Shown piece by piece: positions 13,393 to 23,333 of a stretch of 24,585 bases of DNA. The position numbers and the translations under genes were made by a program. The notes under the pieces were generated by a model that saw nothing but the letters and a program-made list of their open reading frames with translations, did no database searches and had not been told where the DNA came from. This stretch comes from CAYZMS01 sp964479625 (GTDB lineage: Bacteria; Bacteroidota; Bacteroidia; Chitinophagales; Saprospiraceae), in contig CAYZMS010000042.1 in the NCBI GenBank assembly GCA_964479625.1, positions 1 to 24,585 on the forward strand, written 5' to 3'. The stretch's first letter is position 1. Every line of letters starts with the position of its first letter.

Positions 13393-15006
13393 ATGAAATT
13401 TTCGCTTCCTACTGTTCTTCTAACACTATTCGCAACCTTTATTGGATCTGCTCAATCCGATACCAGTAGATTATTCCAGATCAATAAAATACAGGACTTC
13501 AAGATCGAATTCGAGGAAGAGAACTGGCCCTATTTGCTGGATTCCCTTCGCTATAATGGAGATGAACTATTAACCGGAGATCTGTTGATCCAGGGAAAGC
13601 GGCTGGAGGGGGTCGGCGTGCGTATTCGGGATGCCCACTCCTTTGATCCGGGAAGCGAGCGCAACAGCCTTTTCATTAAACTGGACCACAGTGATCCCGA
13701 TCAGCATTTTGAAGGCTACAAAAGCCTGAACCTCTCCGCAGGGTTGCGTGATCCAAGTATGGTCCGCGAAGTGCTTGGGTATGAAATTGCCCGGCAGTTC
13801 ATGCCCACTCCTTTTGCCAATTACGCCCGCGTTTCTATCAATAATCGACTTTACGGCCTAATGGTCAATATTGAGCCTGTCGGCGACGTCTACCTTCAAC
13901 GCTACTTTAATGACCAGACGGGTTCCTTGTATCAAAGCCGTTCCGACCGGGACCGGGATACGCCTGAAGGTTGCAGCCAGTCAGGCTTCGCCAGCCTGGT
14001 CCGGGAGACCCGGCAAACATGTCTGAGCGATGACTTTTTGTTAATCCGAGGAGATAGCTACGATCCTTTGGTGGAGCTTACCCGGATACTAAACGCCTCC
14101 CAGTCAGAAATAGAAAACATACTGCATGTAGATAATGTCTTATGGTACCTGGCTTTCAATAATATTACTGCCAATTTATCCAGCTATCTGGGAATGCAAA
14201 GTGCCAATTATTACCTCTATCAGGATGCCGAGGGGCGTTTTGTTCCGATGGTGGCCGACTTAAATCTGATTTTTGGAACCTTCAAAAACCTGGGTAGTGG
14301 GTCAGACCTGAGCATTGGCCAACTGGAAACCCTGGACCCCATGCTCTATGCTTCTGATTCGGGACGCCCACTTGTGAGTAGCTTACTTTCGAATACATTC
14401 TACGTCAAAGTTTACCGGGCACATTGCCGGCAGATCCTTGATGAAATATTTAAATCGGGTTATTATGAACAACGGGCACGGCAACTACAGGAATTGATCC
14501 GGGAGGATTTTCAGCAGGATGATCGCAGTTATTATTCCATAAATGACTTCGACCGCAGTTTAGTAGCTACCATTGGGTCCGTAATAAAGGTTCCTGGCAT
14601 AGTGGATTTCATGGAAGCACGTACGGATTTTCTTAAAAAGCACGAGGAACTCATCTATCTGCCTCCAAGGATCGATAATGTGGTTGAAAAAAGGCGGGAG
14701 CGCTTTTCTTCCGAACAAATCCAGGACTTTCAAATTCAGGCAACTACCGATGAATTCGCCCAACGATTGGTATTGTATTACCGCTTTGACCCCAAAGCAG
14801 AATTTTCGGTAAGGCCCATGTTTGACGACGGGGAGCATTTCGATGAAAAAGCAAATGACAATATTTTTGGTGTCAAAATGGAGCCCGGTAAAGGCCAGGA
14901 TACTATCGAATATTATATACAGGCAGAAAATGTGAAGATGACCGGGTATTACCCCGATCGATATATGCAAAAAAGAAGAATAGTGAGTTTGACTGAGCTT
15001 AATTAA
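13393..15006 (+). CDS. CotH-family protein, probable degenerate kinase
   Basis: The 537-residue exported protein has a signal peptide (about 1-20, ending GSA|Q) and a CotH kinase-like domain (about 30-420). It is a tandem paralogue of the next gene: GLRDPSMVREVLGYEIAR (117-134) matches GFRDPSFMREVLAYEIAR there. Expected kinase residues are missing. The catalytic Asp of the NLDSY motif is Ser263 (NLSSY), the Trp before the metal-binding Asp is Ala288 (ADLN), and the RxKGNSS loop is RIRDAHS (77-83). Lys96 and Asp289 remain. It is therefore a likely pseudokinase or binding protein. The C-terminal part (about 440-530) resembles a small beta domain with DDGEHFDEKANDN (478-490). Its stop lies 5 bases before the paralogue. 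Confidence 0.8.
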   Translation: MKFSLPTVLLTLFATFIGSAQSDTSRLFQINKIQDFKIEFEEENWPYLLDSLRYNGDELLTGDLLIQGKRLEGVGVRIRDAHSFDPGSERNSLFIKLDHSDPDQHFEGYKSLNLSAGLRDPSMVREVLGYEIARQFMPTPFANYARVSINNRLYGLMVNIEPVGDVYLQRYFNDQTGSLYQSRSDRDRDTPEGCSQSGFASLVRETRQTCLSDDFLLIRGDSYDPLVELTRILNASQSEIENILHVDNVLWYLAFNNITANLSSYLGMQSANYYLYQDAEGRFVPMVADLNLIFGTFKNLGSGSDLSIGQLETLDPMLYASDSGRPLVSSLLSNTFYVKVYRAHCRQILDEIFKSGYYEQRARQLQELIREDFQQDDRSYYSINDFDRSLVATIGSVIKVPGIVDFMEARTDFLKKHEELIYLPPRIDNVVEKRRERFSSEQIQDFQIQATTDEFAQRLVLYYRFDPKAEFSVRPMFDDGEHFDEKANDNIFGVKMEPGKGQDTIEYYIQAENVKMTGYYPDRYMQKRRIVSLTELN

Positions 15007-15011
15007 GATCC

Positions 15012-16595
15012 ATGAATCGGTGGGTTTTTCTAGGTTTCGCGGTGATTTGGTGTCTGAGTGCTGTAAATGCTCAGGATTTCTTCGACCCTGGCCGGATAGC
15101 AGAGATCCGCTTGTATTTCGAGCAGCCTGATTGGGAGAAGACCTTGGCCGCACTCAAAGAAAATGAGGAGGAGGATCGGATAGAAGCAAATCTGGTCGTC
15201 GATGGGCTAGAATTCAATGGCGTGGGGGTACGGTATAAGGGAAACAGTTCTTATCATAACGTCAGTCGCAAAGGGGAAAAAAAGCTCCCTTTCAATATAA
15301 AGATCGATCACACAGATAAGTCTGCTGCACTTCCCGGGGGCTACTCCAAACTAAAGTTGAGCAATGGATTCCGGGATCCTTCCTTTATGAGGGAAGTGCT
15401 GGCCTATGAGATTGCCAGAGAATACATGCCGGCCTCCCGGGCGAACCTGGCTCAAGTATTCGTCAATGACACCCTGATGGGCTTATACACTAGTGTACAA
15501 TCGGTGGATGACCCCTTACTGGGTGAGCATTTCGATGAACATAAAGGCCCCTTTTTTAAATGCGACCCTGTTTGGGGGTTCAAGACGCCGGCTGATTGTC
15601 CTATGGGGGATAAGGCTTCCCTGCAATACCTTGGGGAAGATTCGGCCTGTTATGCCGGCTTGTATGAAATGAAAAGTGAAGAAGGATGGACGGACCTCAT
15701 TCGGTTGGCCAGGATCTTAAATGAAGAGCCGGAGCGAATTGAAGAAGTATTGAATGTCGACCAGGCTTTGTGGATGCTGGCTTTCGATAATCTGATCGTT
15801 AACCTGGATAGTTACCTAGGTGCTTTTTGCCACAATTATTACCTGTACCGCGATCAGGAAAAGCTGTTCCATCCTATTATCTGGGATATGAACCTTGCTT
15901 TTGGAGGCTTTACCATTCTGGAGGGTAATACGATACTTTCCACCACGGACCTGGCCGAACTCAGCATGTTTATCCATTATAAAAACCAGAACCCTAAGCG
16001 CCCTCTGATTACCCAATTGCTTTCGAATGATCTGTTTCGAAAGGTGTATCTTCATCACCTTTATACCATCCTGGAAGACCATTTTGTGAGTGGGAAATTC
16101 AAGGAGAGAGTAATGGAGTTGCAGGCACTGGCTTCGCCTCTAGTTGAGAAAGATACCAATCGTTTTTATTCCGTTGAGGCATTCCGGGCAAACCTGGAGC
16201 AAACAGTAGACGCCGACGGGACCCCCATTATCGGTTTGCTTCAGCTTATGGACGCCAGGGAAGCGTACCTGCTCAGTCATCCCCTGGCCAACAAGGAAAA
16301 ACCAAGCTTATCCGAGGTCCGACATCGACACAATATTGAAAAGGTCACTATAACCGCTCAAGCCTCGGGAGCAGACCAGTTGTGGTTGTGTTACTCCGAA
16401 CCTTCCAGCCTGGTTTATCATCGGATTCGAATGGAAGACAATGGCCTTAACGGAGATGAGGCTGCGGGCGATCAGATCTGGGGTGCTCAAATTAATTATC
16501 GACCTGGCCTGCAGTACTATGTCATCGCGGAGGGGCCTTACCATGTTGCGATAGTTCCAAAGCAGGCTGGGTTTAAGGCCCATGTTGTGGATTAA
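15012..16595 (+). CDS. CotH-family protein (putative extracytoplasmic kinase-like)
   Basis: This 527-residue protein has a signal peptide (about 1-20, ending VNA|Q) and the CotH kinase-like domain (about 28-420). CotH of Bacillus is an atypical protein kinase of spore coat proteins; Bacteroidota carry exported relatives of unknown target. Features kept here: VRYKGNSS (73-80), Lys97, GFRDPSFMREVLAYE (119-133), NLDSYLG with the putative catalytic Asp266 (264-270), HNYYLYRD (274-281) and IIWDMNLAFG (289-298) with metal-binding Asp292. A C-terminal beta domain (about 440-525) has DNGLNGDEAAGDQ (476-488). It follows its degenerate paralogue by 5 bases and precedes a YheT-type hydrolase by 11, so all three probably share a transcript. 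Confidence 0.83.
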   Translation: MNRWVFLGFAVIWCLSAVNAQDFFDPGRIAEIRLYFEQPDWEKTLAALKENEEEDRIEANLVVDGLEFNGVGVRYKGNSSYHNVSRKGEKKLPFNIKIDHTDKSAALPGGYSKLKLSNGFRDPSFMREVLAYEIAREYMPASRANLAQVFVNDTLMGLYTSVQSVDDPLLGEHFDEHKGPFFKCDPVWGFKTPADCPMGDKASLQYLGEDSACYAGLYEMKSEEGWTDLIRLARILNEEPERIEEVLNVDQALWMLAFDNLIVNLDSYLGAFCHNYYLYRDQEKLFHPIIWDMNLAFGGFTILEGNTILSTTDLAELSMFIHYKNQNPKRPLITQLLSNDLFRKVYLHHLYTILEDHFVSGKFKERVMELQALASPLVEKDTNRFYSVEAFRANLEQTVDADGTPIIGLLQLMDAREAYLLSHPLANKEKPSLSEVRHRHNIEKVTITAQASGADQLWLCYSEPSSLVYHRIRMEDNGLNGDEAAGDQIWGAQINYRPGLQYYVIAEGPYHVAIVPKQAGFKAHVVD

Positions 16596-16606
16596 GTTTT
16601 CTTATT

Positions 16607-17569
16607 ATGCCGCTTGTTGATCCCTCCTCTTACCGGGGAGCGCCCTGGTACCAGCCCAATGGGCACCTCCAAACCATTCTTCCTTCTACTGTTCGTCGAA
16701 TGCCGCCCACCCCCTGGCAGCGGGAACGCCTGACCCTTAGTGACGGAGATTTTGTTGATTTAGACTGGTGGACGAGGGCCTACCCGAGACTACTGGTTTT
16801 GTCCCATGGCCTGGAGGGTAATTCGTCCCGTTTGTACATGCGCGGTATGGCCCACTACTTCCATACAAATGGCTGGGATGTGTTGGCCTGGAACTGTCGT
16901 TCCTGCAGTGGAGAGATGAATCGCAAACTACGCCTTTACCATCATGGGGAGATCCGTGACGTTAGCGAGGTATTGGAACATGCTTTTCGGAACCATTCCT
17001 ACCAAAGGGCGGCTTTGATCGGTTTTAGTATGGGAGGGAGTATCACCTTAAAATACCTGGGTGTCAAAGGAAAAGAGCTTCCTGGGCCGATCGACCGGGC
17101 CGTTGCTTTTTCGACACCATGTGACCTGGCCTCTAGTGTACAGCGGCTGGAAGAGCCTGCAAATCGTTTTTACAAACGACGCTTCTTCAAACAACTGCTT
17201 AGAAAGGTGCAGTATAAAGCCAGGCAATTCCCGGGCGTTTTGGACCTTTCCAAACTGGAAGAAGTTAGGGAGTGGAAGGACTTTGACGAACATTTTTCTA
17301 TTCGAATAAATGGATTTTCCTCTGCAGATGCTTTTTATGAAAATGCTTCCTGTAATAACTATCTGGAGGGGATAAAGATTCCTGCTTTATTGGTTAATGC
17401 CTGGAACGATCCCATTCTCGCTCCGGCCTGTTTTCCAGCGGAACTAGCCCGGAAACATCCTTTTTTCGAACTGGAGGCCCCAAGCACCGGTGGGCACGTT
17501 GGGTTTACAGAAACCATTTGGGACCGGCCCTGGTCGGAACGCAGAGCACTGGATTTTTGTCAAGCATAG
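16607..17569 (+). CDS. YheT-family alpha/beta-fold hydrolase
   Basis: The 320-residue protein is an alpha/beta hydrolase of the YheT (UPF0017) family, whose substrates are poorly known and often presumed to be esters or lipids. The family hallmark NGHLQTILPS is at 18-27. HGLEG (67-71) forms the oxyanion region, Ser141 in GFSMGGS is the nucleophile, Asp268 in NAWNDPI the acid and His297 in GGHVGF the base, so the catalytic triad is intact. No signal peptide is seen. The ATG at 16607 lies 11 bases after the second CotH-like gene, suggesting co-transcription, though a functional link is not evident. Confidence 0.88.
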   Translation: MPLVDPSSYRGAPWYQPNGHLQTILPSTVRRMPPTPWQRERLTLSDGDFVDLDWWTRAYPRLLVLSHGLEGNSSRLYMRGMAHYFHTNGWDVLAWNCRSCSGEMNRKLRLYHHGEIRDVSEVLEHAFRNHSYQRAALIGFSMGGSITLKYLGVKGKELPGPIDRAVAFSTPCDLASSVQRLEEPANRFYKRRFFKQLLRKVQYKARQFPGVLDLSKLEEVREWKDFDEHFSIRINGFSSADAFYENASCNNYLEGIKIPALLVNAWNDPILAPACFPAELARKHPFFELEAPSTGGHVGFTETIWDRPWSERRALDFCQA

Positions 17570-17697
17570 GATGGAACTGTAAGGCGATCCTACCCAAATC
17601 CCAACTGGTTTTTCATACACGCTCATGATAATGCGTCCGGACATGCTTATCTTTCGGTTTATGCCCTTTTGGGTTCACCTACAAGCGGTTTTGATAT

Positions 17698-18915
17698 ATG
17701 CGTTTACTCCATACTTCCGACTGGCATCTGGGCCAATCCTTTTTAGGGCGCGACCGAGGTAAGGAACACGAATCGGCCCTGGATTGGCTCCTGGAACTGA
17801 TCAGGGAAGAATCGGTAGAAGGATTGATCGTAGCTGGAGATATTTTTGATACGGGTACCCCGCCCAATAGTGCCAGAAGGTTATACTATAATTTTCTGGT
17901 AGGTCTGAGCAGAACAAAATGCCGCCATGTGTTGATCATCGGAGGAAACCATGACTCTCCAAGTATGCTGGAAGCCAGTGGGGACCTTTTAAGGGCATTA
18001 AATATTCAGGTTTTCGGTGCCAGCCCGGAATTAAGAGAGGAGGCAATCCTGGAATGGAAAGATCCCGAGGACCGCCTGGAAGCTGTGGTGGCAGCTGTCC
18101 CTTTCCTCAGGGAAAGGGATCTGCACTACAGTCGGGCGGGAGAGTCTGGTTTCGACCGGGTGCTGAGGGTGCAGCAGGCCATGGCGGACCATTATGCTAA
18201 AATGGGCTACCTGCTGGAAAAATACCAAAAAGAGAAAGTGCCCCTCCTGACCACCGGTCATCTTTACGCAACCGGAGCACAGGCATCCGATAAGCAGGAT
18301 AATATTTACCTGGGCAATATTGAAAATATTTCCGCAGCATCCTTTCCCGAAATTTTTGACTACGTAGCTCTCGGGCATATTCACCGGGCTCAGGCGGTGG
18401 GCGGTAGGGAAAACATACGGTATTCCGGTTCTCTTATTCCACTGAGCTTTAGTGAAACCAAGGATGATAAAGGAGTCTATCTGGTAGATCTTGATGGAAA
18501 GTCCCCACCCGGGATTAAATTTATGGCCTGTCCGGTATTCCGTCGGCTAAAAACCATACAGGGCAGCCCGGAAATTGTCCGGGAAAAACTGGAACGCTTC
18601 AAATTGAAGCCCCGGGCCCTTGCTTCCTGGGTGGAGTTAGTACTGGAGGTTGACCAATGGCAACCTGGTCTGGAAGAAAAATTGTTAGAAATGGCGGAGG
18701 ACGAAAACGTTCAGATATTAAGAATACGAATCCTCCAAACTACCCAGGGGTTGGGGGAGAAAGAAACCGAACTGCGGAGCCTTAACGAATTAAGCCCGGA
18801 GGAAGTCTTCCTTAAACGCTGCCAGCAATTTGGCCGTCCACCTGAGGAGCAGGAAGAGTTGTTACAAACTTTTCAGGAACTCCAGGCCTGGATGCACGAA
18901 CGGAATGAAGAATGA
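17698..18915 (+). CDS. sbcD: Exonuclease subunit SbcD
   Basis: The 405-residue protein is the Mre11-like nuclease subunit of SbcCD, which cuts DNA hairpins and processes double-strand ends. The metallophosphoesterase motifs are complete: Asp8 and His10 (HTSDWHLG), Asp48 (AGDIFD), Asn84-His85 (GGNHDSP), His188 (TGHLYATG), and His227/His229 (GHIH). The C-terminal part (about 270-405) fits the capping and SbcC-binding region. The ATG start sits 128 bases after the YheT stop; a near-match to the -7 consensus (TATCTTTC, 17648-17655) lies upstream. The stop overlaps the sbcC start by ATGA, so the subunits are translationally coupled. Confidence 0.95.
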   Translation: MRLLHTSDWHLGQSFLGRDRGKEHESALDWLLELIREESVEGLIVAGDIFDTGTPPNSARRLYYNFLVGLSRTKCRHVLIIGGNHDSPSMLEASGDLLRALNIQVFGASPELREEAILEWKDPEDRLEAVVAAVPFLRERDLHYSRAGESGFDRVLRVQQAMADHYAKMGYLLEKYQKEKVPLLTTGHLYATGAQASDKQDNIYLGNIENISAASFPEIFDYVALGHIHRAQAVGGRENIRYSGSLIPLSFSETKDDKGVYLVDLDGKSPPGIKFMACPVFRRLKTIQGSPEIVREKLERFKLKPRALASWVELVLEVDQWQPGLEEKLLEMAEDENVQILRIRILQTTQGLGEKETELRSLNELSPEEVFLKRCQQFGRPPEEQEELLQTFQELQAWMHERNEE

Positions 18916-21900
18916 AGATCAATTTGCTTCGCATACAGAACCTCAATTCTCTTCGGTATGATAAACCGATGGAATTGGATTTTACCGATGCTCCTTTTTC
19001 CTATACCGGTCTGTTCGGCATTACTGGGGCAACTGGTGCCGGAAAATCCACCTTACTGGATGCCATCACCCTTGCGTTATTTGGATTGACCCCCCGGCTT
19101 GGGAATCGACAGGTCGAAGACCGGATCATGACTTACAACACGGGGGAAGCACTTGCTGAATTGGAATTCGAACACCAGGGGACGCACTACCGTTCCAGCT
19201 GGAAGGCTCGTCGGGCACACAATAATCCAAGAGGTAAGATCCAACCATCTAATCGAAGCCTTTCCAAACTAGATCCTGCCAAAGGAGAATTCCTCATTAT
19301 TGCAGAAGGGGCTAAGGACGTCAACGCCATGGTGGAAACCATTACCGGTTTGGATTATTCCCGGTTTACCCGTTCTGTGCTCTTGGCACAGGGGGAGTTC
19401 TCGGCTTTTTTGCAGGCTAAAGAAGGCGAACGCAGCGAGTTACTGGAATCAATAACCGGCACCGAGATCTATTCAGACTTGTCGAAAGCAGCTTTCGAGC
19501 GCCATAAGCTGGAAAAAGATAAACTGGCACAAATGCAACTCCAGCTCGGTCAGGTGGAACTGCTGAGCCCGGAGGTAGAAAAAGAACTGGTAAGTAAATT
19601 ACGGGAGTTGGAAAAAACAGCCGAGGCTATTCTGGAGGATGGAAATCGACTTGAAAAGCAATTGCAGCTTTTTCAACAAGCTGAAAAAAACCAGGAACAG
19701 CTGGAGCTGCACCAAAAAGAAGAAGATCAATTAAAAGCGGCCTTGGAGGCCTTCCAGGTTCAATCCGACCGACTCAGGGCGCATGAGGCTGCTCTGCCTT
19801 TCCAGGCTGAAATTTTTAGCTTAAAGCAACTGGAAGAACAACAAGTCCAACTGGAAGACGAGATGCAGTATGGGCAAAAGCACTTGCAGTCTTTGATCGT
19901 AAAATGGGAGGAGCTTCAGGAATTATTGCTCCAAGGCCAAAACCGCATAAAGGAGTTGCAACAAGAAAAAGTTGATCAACAGGGGATTTTCGAAAAAGTC
20001 AAAGCACTGGATGCACAGATAAATGCTCAGGAGCCAGCCTGGCGGGCAGCTCAGCTCAAGGCAGAACGTATAAAGGCCAGCCTGGCTAAAGTAGAAAGCC
20101 AGATCCATCAACTGGAGCAAGAAAAGGGGCAACTGGCAAAAATGATCGAGGATAAAGAGAGCTGGCTAAAAGATAAGAATGCCTGGAAAGGTCGACGTGC
20201 CCGACAAGCAACCATATTGAGCCAAAGTGAGCAATGGCTACGCCTAAAGAACAATTACTCCCGACTGCAACAGGATATAGAACAACAGGAGAGGCAGTTG
20301 AATGAGCAGGCTACTAAGTTGAAGAAAAGCCAGGCCGCCCTTCAAATGGCTGAAGTACAACTTGATCGTTCGAGGAAAGAGCTGGCGACCCTTACTCAAA
20401 CTTCAGAAATCTCCCTGGCGCGCGAACGGCTTCAAGCGCGGCTGGATCAATTGCGGCAGGAAAACCGGGATTTGAGCAGAGCGGTAGAGTTGATCGGGGA
20501 CGAGGAAACCCTTAGCAAAACAATCCACGAGCTGCATTCGAGAATGGAAGAACAGGATCGAAAAAGAGAACGACAGCTCCTTGCCGTTCTCAATGGAATG
20601 GACGCCTGTGAAGAAGCGGAGGATCGCCTGCAAGTTCGAAAGCAAATATGGGAGCAACAAAAAGCTATTGCAGGCTATGCCGGTGCTCGGGCAGAATTGA
20701 AGGAGGGCGAGCCTTGCCCATTGTGTTTATCCAAAGAGCATCCCTTTCGACATCAATCGATACCGACTTTTGAGGAACAAGCGAAAAAAGACCTTGAAGA
20801 GGCCAAGGCTCATCTTGAAAAAAGGAATAAAGCATTTAGGGAGGCTCTTTTTGAGGAAAGTAAATTGGAAAAGGAATGGAATGACTTGCAAACCGTGTTG
20901 AAGGAAAAGGAAGCTCAGGTAAAACTCAATGAACAAAAGATCCGGCAGCTGAACGCTACCCATTTAGTTGATGGTCTAACATCCAGGGCCTTGACCAAAC
21001 AATGGGATGCCAACCAACAACAAGTCAAGGAACTGGAAGGACAATTCGCCAGCCTTAAGGTTTTGGAAAATAAAATAAGTGCTATTCAACAAGACCTTCA
21101 ACAGGAAAAAGAAAGGGTATCGGAGGCCCGGTTTGAGTATGAAAAGCGTAGGGATGGCCTACAACAAATGCGAACCCAACTGGAAGAGAACCTGGCGGAA
21201 AAGCAATCCTTGGGTGACCTGCTCCTACCTGAACTGAAAGCCCTTGGGGTCCGGGAATCTCATCCCGATCTCCCAAAAGAACTGGAGAAGGGATTTGCCT
21301 TATTCGAAACAAAAAAAGAACAACTGGTCGAGCTGAATAACCGTCGGGGGGATCTGAAGAGCCAGATATCCAATTTGCAGAAAATGGGCGCTCAGGAGCA
21401 AGAGCGATTGAAAGAACAGGAAGAAGAGCAGCATGACCTTGGAAAAAACCTGGAAGGTTTAAAAAAGGAAAGGACATCCCTTTTTGGGAGTGCCGACCCC
21501 CTGGAGGAAGAAAGAAAACTGAACCACTCCTTAAAACAGGCGGAGGAAAGCTGGAATGAAAATCGCCGACAGGCGGCAGCGGTAGAAGTGGCATTGAAAC
21601 GAGAAACCGAAACCCAGGACAAACTGCAAAATGAAATTCAAAAAACGAAAGAAAAACGGCAGCAGCAAGAATTACAATTAGAAAGAGCTATTCGCCCATA
21701 TGGGTTTTCCGGTAGGGAAGCTTTGAGCGCGGCCCTTTTAAAAGAAACGGAACGAAAGGAATTACTGGAAACACAAACCGCATTAAACCGAAAACAAGTA
21801 GAGCTGCAGCGCCTGGGCCAGGACCTTGAAAAAGCATCAAACGAACTGAAAAAGCGGATCACCGCTCTACCTGAACGCTCTGTGATAGAGACCCGGCTTG

Positions 21901-22538
21901 CCGATCAGCGTAAAGAATTTGAAGGGATTCAACAAGGCATAGGTCGCCTCCAACAACAACTGGAAACCAACAAGGAACAAAGCCGGAAAGCCGGCAACTT
22001 AAGAGTTCAACTTCTCGAACAGCAAAGGGAGCGGGATCGTTGGGCCGCTCTGGACGAGCTCATTGGTTCTGCCTCCGGCAAGGTCTTTCGTACCTTTGCC
22101 CAGGGCTTAACTCTAGCCCGTCTGACCACCCTGGCCAACCACCACCTCAAACAATTGTACCCCCGTTACCGCATTGAAAAGACCAAAGGAGAAGACCTTG
22201 GGCTGGATGTAGTCGATACTTATCAGGCAGATAACCGCCGTAGTATGCAATCCCTTTCGGGAGGGGAGACCTTCCTGATCAGTCTCGCCCTTTCCCTCGG
22301 CCTGTCGGACCTGGCAGGGAGTAAGGCCCGCATTGATTCCCTCTTTATCGACGAAGGATTTGGCACCTTAGACGACCAGTCATTGGATATTGCCCTGACT
22401 GCCCTCGAAAACCTGCAGGCAAGTGGAAAAACTATTGGGCTGATCTCTCATCGTAATGAATTGAGGGAACGCCTGGCTGTTCGCATTCACATAGAACAAC
22501 TGGGAAATGGCTTAAGTAAAATAAAAGTAATCGGTTGA
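18912..22538 (+). CDS. sbcC: Exonuclease subunit SbcC (SMC-like ATPase)
   Basis: The 1208-residue protein is the Rad50-like ATPase partner of SbcD. Walker A GATGAGKS lies at 39-46, the Q-loop is in SVLLAQGEFSAFL, and two long coiled-coil arms (roughly 190-590 and 620-1040, rich in Glu, Gln, Lys and Leu) flank the zinc hook CPLC (Cys602, Cys605), through which two molecules dimerise. The ABC signature LSGGE is at 1115-1119 and Walker B LFIDE at 1144-1148, followed by a D-loop GTLDD and the switch His in LISHR. At 1208 residues it is longer than E. coli SbcC (about 1050), implying longer arms. It overlaps sbcD by 4 bases. No frameshift or break is seen. Confidence 0.95.
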   Translation: MKINLLRIQNLNSLRYDKPMELDFTDAPFSYTGLFGITGATGAGKSTLLDAITLALFGLTPRLGNRQVEDRIMTYNTGEALAELEFEHQGTHYRSSWKARRAHNNPRGKIQPSNRSLSKLDPAKGEFLIIAEGAKDVNAMVETITGLDYSRFTRSVLLAQGEFSAFLQAKEGERSELLESITGTEIYSDLSKAAFERHKLEKDKLAQMQLQLGQVELLSPEVEKELVSKLRELEKTAEAILEDGNRLEKQLQLFQQAEKNQEQLELHQKEEDQLKAALEAFQVQSDRLRAHEAALPFQAEIFSLKQLEEQQVQLEDEMQYGQKHLQSLIVKWEELQELLLQGQNRIKELQQEKVDQQGIFEKVKALDAQINAQEPAWRAAQLKAERIKASLAKVESQIHQLEQEKGQLAKMIEDKESWLKDKNAWKGRRARQATILSQSEQWLRLKNNYSRLQQDIEQQERQLNEQATKLKKSQAALQMAEVQLDRSRKELATLTQTSEISLARERLQARLDQLRQENRDLSRAVELIGDEETLSKTIHELHSRMEEQDRKRERQLLAVLNGMDACEEAEDRLQVRKQIWEQQKAIAGYAGARAELKEGEPCPLCLSKEHPFRHQSIPTFEEQAKKDLEEAKAHLEKRNKAFREALFEESKLEKEWNDLQTVLKEKEAQVKLNEQKIRQLNATHLVDGLTSRALTKQWDANQQQVKELEGQFASLKVLENKISAIQQDLQQEKERVSEARFEYEKRRDGLQQMRTQLEENLAEKQSLGDLLLPELKALGVRESHPDLPKELEKGFALFETKKEQLVELNNRRGDLKSQISNLQKMGAQEQERLKEQEEEQHDLGKNLEGLKKERTSLFGSADPLEEERKLNHSLKQAEESWNENRRQAAAVEVALKRETETQDKLQNEIQKTKEKRQQQELQLERAIRPYGFSGREALSAALLKETERKELLETQTALNRKQVELQRLGQDLEKASNELKKRITALPERSVIETRLADQRKEFEGIQQGIGRLQQQLETNKEQSRKAGNLRVQLLEQQRERDRWAALDELIGSASGKVFRTFAQGLTLARLTTLANHHLKQLYPRYRIEKTKGEDLGLDVVDTYQADNRRSMQSLSGGETFLISLALSLGLSDLAGSKARIDSLFIDEGFGTLDDQSLDIALTALENLQASGKTIGLISHRNELRERLAVRIHIEQLGNGLSKIKVIG

Positions 22539-22675
22539 ATAGGCGGTTTTTAAAGCAGTATAGACTTTTTAATCCCAGAAATCCATGGTAAAATCGAAAA
22601 TAATAGGCGCATTCGTATGGTTTTTCCGTTCTTTGAAAAAATGCAATACCAGAAACCATCGCTTATCCATCCAAT

Positions 22676-23227
22676 ATGCAGAAAAGTTTGAAATCCCTAT
22701 TTGGCGATCATCACGGGCTCGATGAAAAGAGTATTAAATTTTTAATTCAGGCACTAGAAAAAAGCAACCTGCCCGGTTTCGATTATATCGAATTTCGGCA
22801 ATCCATGCAGGCCTTATCGGAACTGAACATGGAAGAGCCGGTTATATATAAATCGGCTTTTGCAACTGCTTCTACCCTGGGCCTGACAAAGGAACGGTTG
22901 ATCCAGACGGCGGAGCACTATAAAAAAGTGCTGGCCAATGAAAAGGTGCAGTTTGATGCAGCTCTGCAAAAACAGGTTAAACAACGGGTAGATAGTAAGC
23001 AGGAGGAAGTGGAGCGACTTCGAAAACAGGTAGACGAGTACAAATCGAAAATTAAACAGCTGGAGGAAAAAATCGAGAAAGCCGAGACTACTATAGAAAA
23101 AGCAGACGATGTCATTCGAACTTCTATGGAAAAAATCGAATCTACTAAAGATGGATTTGAGTTTACCCTGCAAAGTCTTTTGAATGCCATTGATAGGGAT
23201 ATTGAGAATATCGAAACCTTTTTATAA
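22676..23227 (+). CDS. Hypothetical helical coiled-coil protein
   Basis: I do not recognise an assigned function. The 183-residue protein has no signal peptide or membrane segment. Residues 1-95 look like a compact helical domain with a distinctive LPGFDYIEFRQS segment (32-43) and AFATASTLGLTKERL (61-75). Residues about 95-158 form a strongly charged coiled coil, and the last 25 residues (FEFTLQSLLNAIDRDIENI) are a helix ending in an acidic stretch. It lies 137 bases after sbcC and 219 bases before the PspA-like membrane protein, on the same strand. My recollection is that this arrangement recurs in Bacteroidota, which I cannot verify here. It may be a cytosolic partner of that protein. Confidence 0.7.
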   Translation: MQKSLKSLFGDHHGLDEKSIKFLIQALEKSNLPGFDYIEFRQSMQALSELNMEEPVIYKSAFATASTLGLTKERLIQTAEHYKKVLANEKVQFDAALQKQVKQRVDSKQEEVERLRKQVDEYKSKIKQLEEKIEKAETTIEKADDVIRTSMEKIESTKDGFEFTLQSLLNAIDRDIENIETFL

Positions 23228-23333
23228 GATAGGACGGAGGTGATCCCTGCGAAAGCAGAAAAGATTGCAGGTTTTAGTGGTGTCTAAAGCCCTTTAGTAC
23301 GTTGAGAAAATTCCATTTGCCATTGAATAATTT

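Noticed and set aside
17567..17592. TAGGAT...ATCCTA inverted repeat after the YheT-type gene as a terminator.
   Set aside because: Only a 6-bp stem with a 14-base loop and no T-run; it also includes the stop codon, so chance is likely.
21082..21594. 170-codon minus-strand frame inside sbcC.
   Set aside because: It is a shadow of the coiled-coil coding region, with a Pro/Leu/Phe-rich product typical of antisense to Glu/Lys/Gln-rich helices.
22617..22659. ATGGTTT...AAACCAT inverted repeat before the coiled-coil gene as an operator.
   Set aside because: The 7-base arms are separated by 29 bases in AT-rich DNA, with no second copy or known site; not distinguishable from chance.
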